A stretch of 64,000 nt of DNA from Allobosea thiooxidans (GTDB lineage Bacteria; Pseudomonadota; Alphaproteobacteria; Rhizobiales; Beijerinckiaceae), in NCBI RefSeq assembly GCF_900168195.1, contig NZ_FUYX01000001.1, forward strand, positions 62,001-126,000. Reading direction: 5' to 3'. The position numbers and the translations under genes were made by a program. Shown here one piece after another: positions 30,338 through 39,952 of this stretch. How positions within the stretch are numbered: the first letter of the stretch is position 1; every line of letters begins with the position of its first letter. The notes beneath the pieces are model-generated. The model saw only the letters and a program-made list of their open reading frames with translations. It was not told the origin of the DNA and ran no database searches.

Positions 30338-31591
30338 ATGCCGGTCCTGACTCTCGATGCTGCTTTCTCCAGCGCCGGCCAGCTGGCCATGAGCGGCTGG
30401 CTGCTCCTGATCGTGGCGCCGCGCTGGCGCATCGGGCTCACCATCGCCGGCATTGTCGTGCCGGTGCTGCTCTCGATCGGCTATCTCGTCCTGATCGCGG
30501 TGAATTGGCACGATGCGCAGGGCGGCTTCTCATCGCTCGATGACGTCGCCAGCCTTTTCGCCGCACGGCCGCTGCTGCTGGCGGGCTGGGTTCACTACCT
30601 CGCCTTCGACCTGCTGATCGGGGCCTGGCTGCTCCGCAGCGCGCAGCGCGAGGGCGTGCCGCATGCGGCGATGATCCCCGTGCTTGCCCTGACCTTCCTC
30701 TTCGGGCCGGCCGGCTATCTGCTCTACCAACTCATCCAGGCCTGCCGGCGGATCGCGAGCGAGGACCGCATCCCGCGCTTCCTCGCCCGCCTGCCCGCCC
30801 CGTTCCGCGTGCTCGAATGGGAGCCGCGGCTGACGGCGGCGGGGATTGCGATGCTGCTGCTCGCCATCCCGACCGCGCTCGCCTACGCCGCCGATCCGCG
30901 CCTCTTCACCGGCGACAATGTCTGGCTGAAGCCACTGAAATTCGAGATCTCGATCGCGATCTACCTGCTCTCCTTCGCGGTCCTGCTGCCGCTGACCAGC
31001 GAGCGCTTCCAGCGCTCCCGGCCCGGCCGCTTCCTGGTCTGGCCGGTGATCGCCCTGCTGTTCTTCGAGCTCGTCTACATCGCCTGGCGCGCCTCGCGCG
31101 GGGAAGCCTCGCACTACAACCGCGACAGCCTCGCCGCCATTGTCCTCTACGCCGCGATGGGGGTCGCCGCCGTGCTCTTCACCGCGGCGAGCGGGCTCCT
31201 CGCTTATGGCCTCGCCCGCAAGGATGCGGTGCCGCTGCCGCCGGCACTGCGCCGCGCGCTCATTCTCGGCCTCGCCTTGACATGCGTTCTCGGCATCCTC
31301 TCCGGCGCCGTCCTGAGCGCGGCCGGCGCGCACACGGTCGGCACGCCCGCGCCTTCGGCGGCCGTCGTCCCCTTCTTCGGCTGGTCGCTGAGCGCGGGCG
31401 ATTTGCGCGTCGCCCATTTCCTGGCCCTGCACGCGATGCAGATCCTGCCCGTCTTCGCGTTGGTCGCCTCGGCGCTTGGCAGGGCGGCGGCGCCGCTGGC
31501 GGTCGATGCCTTCGCCCTCGTCTATGGCTGTGCGACGGCTGCGGCCCTGGTCGCGGCGCTCAACGCCCGCCCCCTGCTCGGGATCGGCTGA
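30338..31591 (+). CDS. Multi-pass membrane protein with N-terminal ABA4-like (DUF4281) domain
   Basis: 417 aa, about 11 membrane helices. Residues 1-140 resemble the ABA4/DUF4281 family (GWVHYLAFDLLIGAWLLRSA, then ALTFLFGPAGYLLYQL). ABA4 is needed for neoxanthin formation in plants; bacterial members have no settled role. Residues 165-417 form a second hydrophobic module (NVWLKPLKFEISIAIYLLSF), elsewhere often an independent protein. The combination looks like a fusion of two membrane modules. It is divergent from a TetR gene and probably repressed by it. Confidence 0.72.
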   Translation: MPVLTLDAAFSSAGQLAMSGWLLLIVAPRWRIGLTIAGIVVPVLLSIGYLVLIAVNWHDAQGGFSSLDDVASLFAARPLLLAGWVHYLAFDLLIGAWLLRSAQREGVPHAAMIPVLALTFLFGPAGYLLYQLIQACRRIASEDRIPRFLARLPAPFRVLEWEPRLTAAGIAMLLLAIPTALAYAADPRLFTGDNVWLKPLKFEISIAIYLLSFAVLLPLTSERFQRSRPGRFLVWPVIALLFFELVYIAWRASRGEASHYNRDSLAAIVLYAAMGVAAVLFTAASGLLAYGLARKDAVPLPPALRRALILGLALTCVLGILSGAVLSAAGAHTVGTPAPSAAVVPFFGWSLSAGDLRVAHFLALHAMQILPVFALVASALGRAAAPLAVDAFALVYGCATAAALVAALNARPLLGIG

Positions 31592-31635
31592 AGCATGTGA
31601 CGCCGCCCGGCGACGACGCCGGCGATGTGCGTGGG

Positions 31636-31860
31636 TCAATCCTCGGCGGCTTCGGGACCTGGCTCGTAACGCAGCAGATCGCCCGGCTGGCATTGCAGCA
31701 CGTCGCAGATGCGCGACAGCGTGTCGAAGCGCATGCCGCGCACCTTTCCCGACTTGAGCTGCGAGACCTGCTGCTCGGTCAGGCCGATCCGCTGGGCGAG
31801 TTCCTTCGAGCGCATCTTGCGACGCGCCAGCATGACATCGAGTTCGACGACGATCGGCAT
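31636..31860 (-). CDS. Small XRE-family regulator (YozG-like)
   Basis: 74 aa single-domain Cro/CI-type HTH: MRSKELAQRIGLTEQQVSQLKSGK with recognition helix EQQVSQLKSG, followed by RFDTLSRICDVLQCQPGDLL. It starts 9 bp after the DUF2975 gene stop on the same strand. Pairs of a DUF2975 membrane protein and this XRE type are common, and the regulator is presumed to control its own operon. Confidence 0.85.
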   Translation of the reverse strand: MPIVVELDVMLARRKMRSKELAQRIGLTEQQVSQLKSGKVRGMRFDTLSRICDVLQCQPGDLLRYEPGPEAAED

Positions 31861-31869
31861 GATGTCGGC

Positions 31870-32442
31870 TTACACGAAACTCTGGTTCTCGTCCGAGAGC
31901 CGGATCGCCTCCCGCAGGACGAGCCCGAAGGCGATGAGGGTCGCTCCCGCGGCCAGGGCGGCGAAAATACCGGGGTCGAGCATCAGCGCGATCTGCCTTT
32001 GGCCCTCCGGATTGTCGAAGGTCAGCGCCACGCTCTGCGCGGCGCGGACAATTGGCGTCGCCGCGCCGAAACCCGCCAGAAGCCAGCCCACGCGCAGCAG
32101 GCCGGCGGCGTTCTCCTCGACCAGAACCCGCCCCTCGCCGAAGGCCCGAAACAGCCGCCCCAGCCGCAGCATCGCCAGGACGAAGAGCCCGGCCGGGAGC
32201 CAGGCGAGCGCGAACGCCGCCCAGTAGCCCCGTGCCGACGGCATCACCGGGCCGGAGACGATGCCGATCGCGCTGCGGGCATGGCGGGCAAGCGCTTCCG
32301 GATCGGTCCACAGCCAGATCAGGCCGAAGAGCATGAGCAATCCTGCGGCATAGCTGAAGGCGCGTGCCCATCGGCTGACGCTGCGCAGGCGATCGCTCGT
32401 CTCCCGGGAGAATGCGGAAGCCGGCAGGGATGAGACGGGCAT
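31870..32442 (-). CDS. DUF2975 membrane protein
   Basis: 190 aa with four predicted membrane helices (about residues 28-46, 70-95, 115-135, 150-175). Features of DUF2975 proteins: FRAFGEGRVLVEENAAGLLRVGW, a motif between helices 2 and 3. Function unknown. The ATG at 32442 follows GAGGGAAG. The upstream region is AT-rich with facing TTGACA boxes shared with the lipoprotein gene. Confidence 0.75.
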   Translation of the reverse strand: MPVSSLPASAFSRETSDRLRSVSRWARAFSYAAGLLMLFGLIWLWTDPEALARHARSAIGIVSGPVMPSARGYWAAFALAWLPAGLFVLAMLRLGRLFRAFGEGRVLVEENAAGLLRVGWLLAGFGAATPIVRAAQSVALTFDNPEGQRQIALMLDPGIFAALAAGATLIAFGLVLREAIRLSDENQSFV

Positions 32443-32456
32443 GATTCTTCCCTCGA

Positions 32457-32496
32457 TTGACAAAATTAAACTAATAGATGAATTTTTGAATGTCAA
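32457..32496. promoter_or_regulatory. Divergent AT-rich promoter region
   Basis: TTGACA (32457-32462, plus strand) and TTGACA on the minus strand (32496-32491) face each other across 28 bp of AT-rich DNA, unlike the surrounding sequence. The minus-strand box is followed 17 bp later by TAGTTT. Both the DUF2975 operon and the lipoprotein gene could start here. The -10 assignments are weak. Confidence 0.4.
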
Positions 32497-32516
32497 AAGC
32501 TGATTCAAAGGTTCCC

Positions 32517-33117
32517 ATGCGTACCGCCACGCCTGCCTGCCTCCTTCTTGCCGGCCTGCTCGCCGGCTGCGGGCATGTCCCGCTGACCTCCCTGCCGAAA
32601 CTGTCGAAGGTCGACATCCGCACGACCCGGCTCGCCGAGCTGAGGGCCGGCGTCAGCCTGCCGGCCAACATCCGCCCGCTTCCGGGCGGCATCGCCATGA
32701 CGATCGTGGCCCTGCCGCAGGACGGCGGCCGCCACGAACGCAAGGTGGTGCTGGAGGAGGTGCGCGATGCGAGCGAGCTGGCGAAACTGCCGGTGGTGGC
32801 GACGCCCGGACGGCGCTTCGCCGTGTTCAGATTGAGCGACGGCGACGCTGCCCGCGTCAGCGCTTTCCGGGACGAAATGTTCGTCGGGCCGCAGAACAGC
32901 GGCAATCGCGGCAGCCTGGCACTGATGGCCGATAAGGCCTGCCGGCTCGGCGACCTCTCCGGCAAGCCGATCCCGATGACGAGCTATCTGAAGACGTCGG
33001 AGACGCAGGACTATGTCCTGCTGACGCGCGACGTCGATCTGCGCGAGGCCGTCGGGGAGGCCGATCCGAAGGTCGATCTGGCCACCGCGATCCCGCCCTG
33101 CGAGGCGGTCCCTGGCC

Positions 33118-33143
<26 letters not shown>
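32517..33143 (+). CDS. Putative lipoprotein of unknown function
   Basis: 208 aa. The signal ends in lipobox LLAGC with Cys18, so the product is probably lipid-anchored; the residues after Cys (GHVPLTSL) do not include the Asp inner-membrane retention signal at +2. The rest is soluble and not recognised. The ATG at 32517 puts the signal peptide at the N-terminus. The 3' end overlaps the convergent MoxR gene by 26 bp. Confidence 0.75.
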
Positions 33144-33963
<820 letters not shown>

Positions 33964-34169
33964 GATCGTTCCTTCTGAGCGAGCGGACGCTAACCCATCC
34001 CGGGCGGGCGCGAAAAGCCCTCGCTGCCGCCATCTGAGCCCTCTTGCCTAAGCGCTCGGCAGGCAAGGCGAATTTCTTCCCGCCAGGGCGATTCGAAGGT
34101 TGTGTTGCGCCGCCGCAAACCGCAAGAATTGCGGCACCGCCCAGCCTCTTCGAATCGCAAGGTCGCCCC

Positions 34170-35963
34170 GTGGCCTCCACCGTCGATCCTTCCGTCTTCA
34201 AGGACGCCGTCGTCGTGCTCGCGACGGCCGGGGTGATCGTGCCGCTGGCCAAGAGCCTCAAGGTCAACTCGATCATCGCCTTCGTCGCCTGCGGCGCGCT
34301 GCTCGGCCCCTATGGGCTCGGCGGCCTGGCATCCTCGATTCCGCTGCTGCGCAGCATCACCGTCTCGAACCCGGAGGCGCTGGCCGGCCCGGCCGAGCTC
34401 GGCGTCGCCTTCCTGCTCTTCGTCATCGGGCTGGAGCTCTCCTTCGAGCGCCTGATGACGATGAAGCGCCTGGTCTTCGGCCTCGGCCTCGGCCAGGTCG
34501 GCCTGAGCGCGGCGGCAATCGGGCTCGTCGCCTATGCGGTCGGCCAGCCAACGACGGCGGCCCTGATCATCGGCTTCGGCCTCGCCCTCTCCTCGACCGC
34601 GATGGTCGTGGAGCTCCTCGCCGCCAAGCGGCGGATGACGACTTCGGCCGGCCGCTCCAGCTTCGCGATCCTGCTCTGCCAGGATCTCGCGGTCATCCCC
34701 CTGCTCTTCCTGATCAACGTCCTCGACGCGCAGAACGGCGCCGGTTCGCTGCTCGCGGGCCTGGCCCAGGCCTTCATCCAGGCGATCGCCGCCATCGCCA
34801 CCATCATCGTCATCGGCCGGCTGGCGCTGCGGCCGCTCTTCCGCCTGGTCGCCTCGACCGAGTCGACCGAGAGCTTCATGGCGGCGACCCTGCTGACGGC
34901 GCTTGGCACCGGGCTGATCGCCGCCGCCGCCGGCCTCTCCATGGGGCTGGGCGCCTTCATCGCCGGGCTGCTGCTGGCCGAGACCGAGTTCCGCCGCGCC
35001 ATCGAGGTCACGATCGACCCGTTCAAATCGCTGCTGATCGGCGTCTTCTTCCTCACCGTGGGCATGGGCGTGAACCCGGCCGAGATCGCCGCCAGCCCGC
35101 TGGCCATCCTCGCCGTCGCAGCCGGGCTGCTGCTGGCCAAGGCGGCGATCATCTTCGTGCTGGCGCGCCAGTTCCGGCTGTCCAGCGCGACCTCCCTCGA
35201 GACCGCGATCCTGCTCGCGCCGGGCGGTGAGTTCGCCTTCGTCCTACTCAACGCCGCCACCGGGGCCGAGCTGATCGACCACAGCGCGACCAGCGTCGCG
35301 CTCGCGGCCGTCTCGCTCACCATGGTGACGCTGCCGCTGCTCGCCCGCATCGCGCGCAATCTCGCCCAGAAGCTCGCGCCGGCCGTCGTCCTGCCCGACG
35401 AGGCGGCCGTCCTGCCGCCCGCCGATCATGCGCCGCGCGCGATCGTGGTCGGCGGCGGGCGCGTCGGCCGGCTCGTCGCCTCGATGCTGGACGAGCACGG
35501 CAAGTCGCACATCGTCATCGACTCGGACGCGTCGCTGATCACGGCCCAGCGCCGGGCCGGCCGCCCGGCCTTCTACGGCGACGCGACCAGGCCGGAATTC
35601 CTGCGCCTTTGCGGCCTTGAGGAAGCCACCGCGCTGATCGTCACGATCGACAATACCCGCGCCGTCGACGCCATCGTCCAGGCCGCCCGCACGCTGCGGC
35701 CCGACATCGTCATCGTCGCCCGCGCCCGCGACGCGGCCCATGCCCGCCATCTCTACGAGATCGGCGTGAACGACGCCGTGCCCGAAACCATCGAGGCGAG
35801 CCTGCAATTGTCGGAGGCGGCGCTGGTCGGCCTCGGCGTGCCGATGGGCCTGGTTATCGCCTCGGTGCATGAACGGCGCGACGGCTTCCGCGCCCAGCTC
35901 AAGCCGTCAGGCGCCGCGGCAGCCCCCGCGCTTCCGCGCCACGCGCGCTCGCGAAGGCTGTGA
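34170..35963 (+). CDS. Monovalent cation:proton antiporter-2 with RCK domain (KefB-type)
   Basis: 597 aa. Residues 10-400 form about 12-13 membrane helices of the CPA2 fold (ASSIPLL, FLLFVIGLELSFERL, GLALSSTAMVVELL, CQDLAVIPLLF). A TrkA-N/RCK Rossmann domain follows (AIVVGGGRVGRLVASMLDEHG, about residues 430-560). It probably exports K+ or Na+ in exchange for protons under ligand control. The GTG at 34170 begins the conserved region; an upstream TTG at 34044 would add a non-conserved segment. The 3' end overlaps the convergent glycosyltransferase by 65 bp. Confidence 0.88.
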   Translation: MASTVDPSVFKDAVVVLATAGVIVPLAKSLKVNSIIAFVACGALLGPYGLGGLASSIPLLRSITVSNPEALAGPAELGVAFLLFVIGLELSFERLMTMKRLVFGLGLGQVGLSAAAIGLVAYAVGQPTTAALIIGFGLALSSTAMVVELLAAKRRMTTSAGRSSFAILLCQDLAVIPLLFLINVLDAQNGAGSLLAGLAQAFIQAIAAIATIIVIGRLALRPLFRLVASTESTESFMAATLLTALGTGLIAAAAGLSMGLGAFIAGLLLAETEFRRAIEVTIDPFKSLLIGVFFLTVGMGVNPAEIAASPLAILAVAAGLLLAKAAIIFVLARQFRLSSATSLETAILLAPGGEFAFVLLNAATGAELIDHSATSVALAAVSLTMVTLPLLARIARNLAQKLAPAVVLPDEAAVLPPADHAPRAIVVGGGRVGRLVASMLDEHGKSHIVIDSDASLITAQRRAGRPAFYGDATRPEFLRLCGLEEATALIVTIDNTRAVDAIVQAARTLRPDIVIVARARDAAHARHLYEIGVNDAVPETIEASLQLSEAALVGLGVPMGLVIASVHERRDGFRAQLKPSGAAAAPALPRHARSRRL

Positions 35964-37011
35964 AGCCCGCGGTCGAGGCGGCCTCGGCCTCGCGCGGCAG
36001 ATAGCCGGCCTGCTGCGCCACCCGCCTGATATGGCCGTAGAACTGCGCCGCACTGCTCGCCCAGCTATGGCGGGTCGCGAGCTCGAGGCAGGCCTCGCGC
36101 GGAACCCTGAGCGCCTGCATCGCAGCCCCGCGCAGATCCGCGTCGAGCACCGCCGCGCCGCTGCCGGCGAAGACATCGCGCGGTCCCTGGACCGGGAACG
36201 CCGCCACCGGAAGGCCGCTCGCCGCCGCCTCCAGCAGCACGATGCCGAAGGTGTCGGTCAGGCTCGGGAAGACGAAGACATCCGACGAGGCATAGATCGC
36301 CGCTAGCTCCTCGCCCTGCCTGACACCGAGAAAATGCGCCTCCGGATAGGCGCGCTGGAGATCTGCGCGCGCCGGGCCGTCCCCGACCACCACCTTGCTG
36401 CCCGGCAGCCTGAGCGACAGGAACGCCTCGAGATTCTTCTCCACCGCCACGCGCCCGACGCTGAGGAAGATCGGCCGCGGCAGGTCGAGCACGCTCTGCG
36501 GGCGCGGATGGAACTGTCCGAGATCAACGCCCCGGCCCCAGCGCACCAGCTTCTCGAAGCCGTTGGCGCGCAGCTCCTCCTCCACCGTCGCAGTCGAGAC
36601 CATGACGGCGGCGGCGGGCGCATGGAAGCGCCGCAGCAGCCCGTAGCTCCAGCTTTCGGGAATGGGCCAGCGCGCCGCGATATATTGCGGGAAGCGCGTA
36701 TGGTAGCTCGTGGTGAAGGGTCGCTTCTGGGCGAGACAGACGGCGCGCGCCAGCCAGCCGATCGGCCCTTCCGTCGCGATATGGATATGGTCCGGCCCGA
36801 ATTCGGCGATCCGGGCCGCGAGCGCCCGGCGCGTCGCCAGCGCCAGCCGGATGTCCGGGTAGCTCGGCAGGCCGATCTGGTGGAAGCCCTCCGGCGTCAG
36901 CGCCTGCGCCGTCACGCCGAAATCCGGCGCCGCCTGGATCATCCGCTCCAGCGAACGCACGACGCCGTTGATCTGCGGGCGCCAGGCGTCGGTGGCGACG
37001 AGGACGCGCAT
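35899..37011 (-). CDS. GT4-type glycosyltransferase
   Basis: 370 aa, GT-B fold. N-terminal MRVLVATDAWRPQINGVVRSL, acceptor-domain TSYHTRFPQY, and the donor motif SSDVFVFPSLTDTFGIVLLEAAASGLPV with the E-x7-E pattern. Close in style to mannosyl- or glucosyl/glucuronosyl-diacylglycerol transferases. Its ATG overlaps the stop of the LpxH-like phosphoesterase gene (ATGA), so they are translationally coupled. Similar pairs occur in other Rhizobiales, where glycolipid synthesis has been implicated; substrate here is unproven. Confidence 0.87.
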   Translation of the reverse strand: MRVLVATDAWRPQINGVVRSLERMIQAAPDFGVTAQALTPEGFHQIGLPSYPDIRLALATRRALAARIAEFGPDHIHIATEGPIGWLARAVCLAQKRPFTTSYHTRFPQYIAARWPIPESWSYGLLRRFHAPAAAVMVSTATVEEELRANGFEKLVRWGRGVDLGQFHPRPQSVLDLPRPIFLSVGRVAVEKNLEAFLSLRLPGSKVVVGDGPARADLQRAYPEAHFLGVRQGEELAAIYASSDVFVFPSLTDTFGIVLLEAAASGLPVAAFPVQGPRDVFAGSGAAVLDADLRGAAMQALRVPREACLELATRHSWASSAAQFYGHIRRVAQQAGYLPREAEAASTAGFTAFASARGAEARGLPRRLTA

Positions 37012-37841
37012 CACGCCGCCTCGATCAGATCCGGCACGGAGACAGGGCGTGCCGGCACGACGACCGGCATCGCCGTCTCGCCCTTCAGCCGGCCCTGCGG
37101 CCAGCGGATCAGCTCGAAGCGCCCGTCGTAATGCTCGACGAAGGCGGTGCAGCTTTCGACCCAGTCGCCGGTGTTGATGTAGGTCAGCCCGTCGATCTCG
37201 CGATAGGCCGCGTGGTGGATATGGCCGCAGATCACGCCGTCGGCATCGTGCCGGCGGGCCTCGGCGGCGAGGCAGGTCTCGAACTCGCCGATATAGTTCA
37301 CGGCATTCTTGACCTTGTGCTTGGCCCAGGCCGAGAGCGACCAGTGCGGCAGCTGCAGCCAGCGGCGCACCTTGTTGAGGGCCATGTTGAGCCCGAGCGC
37401 GACCGTGTAGGCCCAGTCGCCGAGCAGCGCGAGCCATTTGGCGTTGCGCACCACGAGGTCGAACAGGTCGCCATGGATCACGAGCAGGCGCCGGCCGTCG
37501 GCCGTCTCATGGACGATCTCGTCGACCAGCGTGATGCCGCCGAATTGCAGCCCCGTGAAATCGCGCAGGAAATCGTCGTGATTGCCGGTGACGTAGATCA
37601 GCTTCGCGCCCTTGCGTACCTTGCGCAGCAGCTTCTGGATCACGTCGTTATGTGCCTGGGGGAAGTACCAGCCGCTCTTCAGGCGCCAGCCATCGATGAT
37701 GTCGCCGACGAGATAGATGGTCGGCGCGTCGTAGGCGCGCAGGAACTCCAGCACGAGATCGGCCTGTGCCCCACGTGTCCCCAGATGCAGATCCGAGATG
37801 AAGATGCTGCGAACCTGCTTCGCGTCGTCCTCGTCGGCCAT
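37011..37841 (-). CDS. LpxH-like metallophosphoesterase
   Basis: 276 aa calcineurin-like phosphoesterase with all metal motifs: DLHLG, GDIIDGW, GNHDD, HGDLFD and GHIHH. It resembles UDP-2,3-diacylglucosamine diphosphatase (LpxH/LpxH2), a lipid A step, but many alphaproteobacteria use LpxI for that, and this gene is coupled to a glycosyltransferase, so a role in another membrane lipid is equally likely. GGGAG precedes the ATG at 37841. Confidence 0.82.
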   Translation of the reverse strand: MADEDDAKQVRSIFISDLHLGTRGAQADLVLEFLRAYDAPTIYLVGDIIDGWRLKSGWYFPQAHNDVIQKLLRKVRKGAKLIYVTGNHDDFLRDFTGLQFGGITLVDEIVHETADGRRLLVIHGDLFDLVVRNAKWLALLGDWAYTVALGLNMALNKVRRWLQLPHWSLSAWAKHKVKNAVNYIGEFETCLAAEARRHDADGVICGHIHHAAYREIDGLTYINTGDWVESCTAFVEHYDGRFELIRWPQGRLKGETAMPVVVPARPVSVPDLIEAA

Positions 37842-37970
37842 GCCGGAAAGCTCCCGCTGCTGCGTTGCTCGCGGCGTGTGTCTGATTTGCGTTGCGCTTT
37901 GATGACGGCGCGGCCAATCCATGGTCTGGGTAGGGGCATCACACGCTTCCCCGACTGATCGGAGCACGTC

Positions 37971-38750
37971 ATGGATCTCGGAATTGCCGGCCGCACGGCC
38001 ATCGTCTGCGCCTCCAGCAAGGGGCTTGGCCGCGGTTGCGCCGAAGCGCTGGCCCAGGCGGGCTGCACCGTGGTGATCAACGGCCGCGACGCCACCACGC
38101 TCGAGGCCACCGCCGCCGCGATCCGCGCCGCGACGGGCGCGACCGTCATCGCCGTCGTCGCCGACGTCTCGACCAAGGCCGGCCAGGACGCCCTGCTGGC
38201 GGCTGCGCCCAATCCGGACATCCTCGTCAACAACAATGGCGGCCCGCCGCCCAAGCCCTTCCGCCAGGTGACGCGCGAAGGGCTGCTCGAAGGCGTCGTC
38301 CAGAACATGGCGACCCCGCTGGAGCTGGTGCAGCGCGTCATCGACGGCATGGTCGAGCGTGGCTTCGGCCGGATCGTCAACATCACCTCGGCCAGCGTCG
38401 TGACCCCGCTGACCGGGCTCGACGTCTCCTCGGCCGCTCGCGCCGGCCTCACGGCCTTCCTCTCGGGCGTCGCCCGCGAGGTCGCGCATGCCAACGTCAC
38501 CATCAACAACATCCTGCCCGGCGTCTTCGACACCGACCGGATCAAGGTCGCAACCGTCAAGGCGGCCGAGATGCAGGGCATCAGCATGGACGAAGCCGTG
38601 AAGCGCCGGCTCGCGGCGGTCCCCGCCGGCCGCCTCGGCACGCCCGACGAGTTCGGCAAGCTCTGCGCCTTCATCGCCAGCGCCCATGCCGGCTATCTCA
38701 CCGGCCAGAACTTCCTGATCGACGGCGGCGCCTTCCGCGGAACGTTCTGA
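37971..38750 (+). CDS. Divergent SDR with replaced catalytic Tyr/Lys
   Basis: 259 aa, SDR fold: CASSKGLGRG nucleotide-binding loop, DVSTKAG, NNNGGPPP (instead of NNAG) and the C-terminal GYLTGQNFLIDGGAF. At the active site, NITSAS is followed by VSSAARAGL, so the usual YxxxK is SxxxR. This subfamily is often annotated FabG-like, but canonical chemistry is doubtful. It may bind NAD(P)H without normal reduction, or use other residues. The ATG at 37971 begins the family-like N-terminus MDLGIAGRTAIV. Confidence 0.83.
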   Translation: MDLGIAGRTAIVCASSKGLGRGCAEALAQAGCTVVINGRDATTLEATAAAIRAATGATVIAVVADVSTKAGQDALLAAAPNPDILVNNNGGPPPKPFRQVTREGLLEGVVQNMATPLELVQRVIDGMVERGFGRIVNITSASVVTPLTGLDVSSAARAGLTAFLSGVAREVAHANVTINNILPGVFDTDRIKVATVKAAEMQGISMDEAVKRRLAAVPAGRLGTPDEFGKLCAFIASAHAGYLTGQNFLIDGGAFRGTF

Positions 38751-38760
38751 CGAACGTCAC

Positions 38761-38848
38761 CGTCATTGCGAGCGCAGCGAAGCAATCCAGGGGCGGCTGC
38801 GCTCGACGTCCCCTGGATTGCTTCGTCGCTTCGCTCCTTGCAATGACG
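38761..38848. repeat. Palindromic intergenic repeat class A, copy 2
   Basis: CGTCATTGCGAGCGCAGCGA at the left, CTTCGCTCCTTGCAATGACG at the right, with AGCAATCCAGGGG/CCCCTGGATTGCT arms. It begins 10 bp after the SDR stop, and its right half creates the false N-terminal extension of the following permease ORF. Confidence 0.78.
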
Positions 38849-38970
38849 GCTTGGTTTCCCTCGCCCACCGCCTAGCCGGGTTGCAGAGTTCTCGCTTCGC
38901 TTCCCGGCTTCGACATGCTCTAAGGAGCAACGGTTTCGCTCGAAACCGTTCGAGCTCTCGGCCGCGCGCT

Positions 38971-39894
38971 TTGTCCCCTCTTCTCGGCATCACCCTCAAG
39001 CTGGTCTCGGCGCTGGCCTTCACGCTGATGTCGGCAGCCATCAAGTCGATCTCCACGCGCTATCCGACCGGCGAGATCGTCTTCATCCGCTCCTTCTTCG
39101 CGATGATCCCCCTGCTCCTCTGGCTCGCCTGGCGCTCCGAGCTGCCGGCGGCGCTGAAGACGAGCAATCTGCGCGGCCATCTCAAGCGCGGCATCATGGG
39201 CTCGACCGGCATGTTCTGCGGCTTCGCGGCGCTGCAGTTCCTGCCGCTCTCCGAGGCCGTCGCCATCGGCTATGCCGCGCCGCTCGCCGTCGTCGTGCTC
39301 GCCGCGCTGGTGCTCAAGGAGCGCGTCCGCATCTATCGCTGGAGCGCGGTGACGATCGGCTTCGTCGGCGTGCTGATCATGCTCTCGCCGCATCTCGGCG
39401 CCGGCAGCCATCCCGTCGGCGGCAATGCCGCGCTCGGCGCGGCGCTCGGTCTCGCCGGCGCCTTCTGCTCGGCCTTCGCCTCTGTCGAGGTCCGCCTTCT
39501 CACCCAGACCGAGCGCACCGGCGCCATCGTCTTCTACTTCATGCTGCTGACCAGCCTGCTCGGCCTCTCCACCATCCTGCTCGGCTGGAACATGCCGGAT
39601 CTCAAGGACGCGCTGCTGATGCTCGTCATCGGCATCCTCGGCGGCCTCGGCCAGATCCTGATCGTGCAGGCCTATCGCTATGGCGACGCCTCGCTGATCG
39701 CACCCTTCGAATATTCGACCATGCTCTGGGCGGTCGCGATCGGTTGGTTCTGGTTCGGCGAATGGCCGGCGGCGGCGATCCTTGTCGGCGCCTTCATCGT
39801 CGTCACCTCCGGCATCTACGTGATCCTGCGCGAACGCCAGCTCGGCCTGGCGCGGCGCGAGCAGCGCGAGGTCGGCCCCAGCCGGATGACCTGA
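38971..39894 (+). CDS. DMT-superfamily (EamA) permease
   Basis: 307 aa from a TTG start, ten membrane helices in two EamA repeats (about residues 1-135 and 150-290). Typical motifs are LPLSEAVAIGYAAPLAVVVLAALVLKERV and FEYSTMLWAVAIGWFWFGEWP. Substrate unknown; such proteins export amino acids, metabolites or riboflavin-like compounds. The start is uncertain: the open frame continues to 38818, but that part comes from a palindromic repeat. No good RBS is seen. Confidence 0.8.
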   Translation: MSPLLGITLKLVSALAFTLMSAAIKSISTRYPTGEIVFIRSFFAMIPLLLWLAWRSELPAALKTSNLRGHLKRGIMGSTGMFCGFAALQFLPLSEAVAIGYAAPLAVVVLAALVLKERVRIYRWSAVTIGFVGVLIMLSPHLGAGSHPVGGNAALGAALGLAGAFCSAFASVEVRLLTQTERTGAIVFYFMLLTSLLGLSTILLGWNMPDLKDALLMLVIGILGGLGQILIVQAYRYGDASLIAPFEYSTMLWAVAIGWFWFGEWPAAAILVGAFIVVTSGIYVILRERQLGLARREQREVGPSRMT

Positions 39895-39952
39895 GCGCCT
39901 GACGCGGCCTTCCCGACCCGACCTGTCGTCGACGATCTGGCATTGTTCGCTT

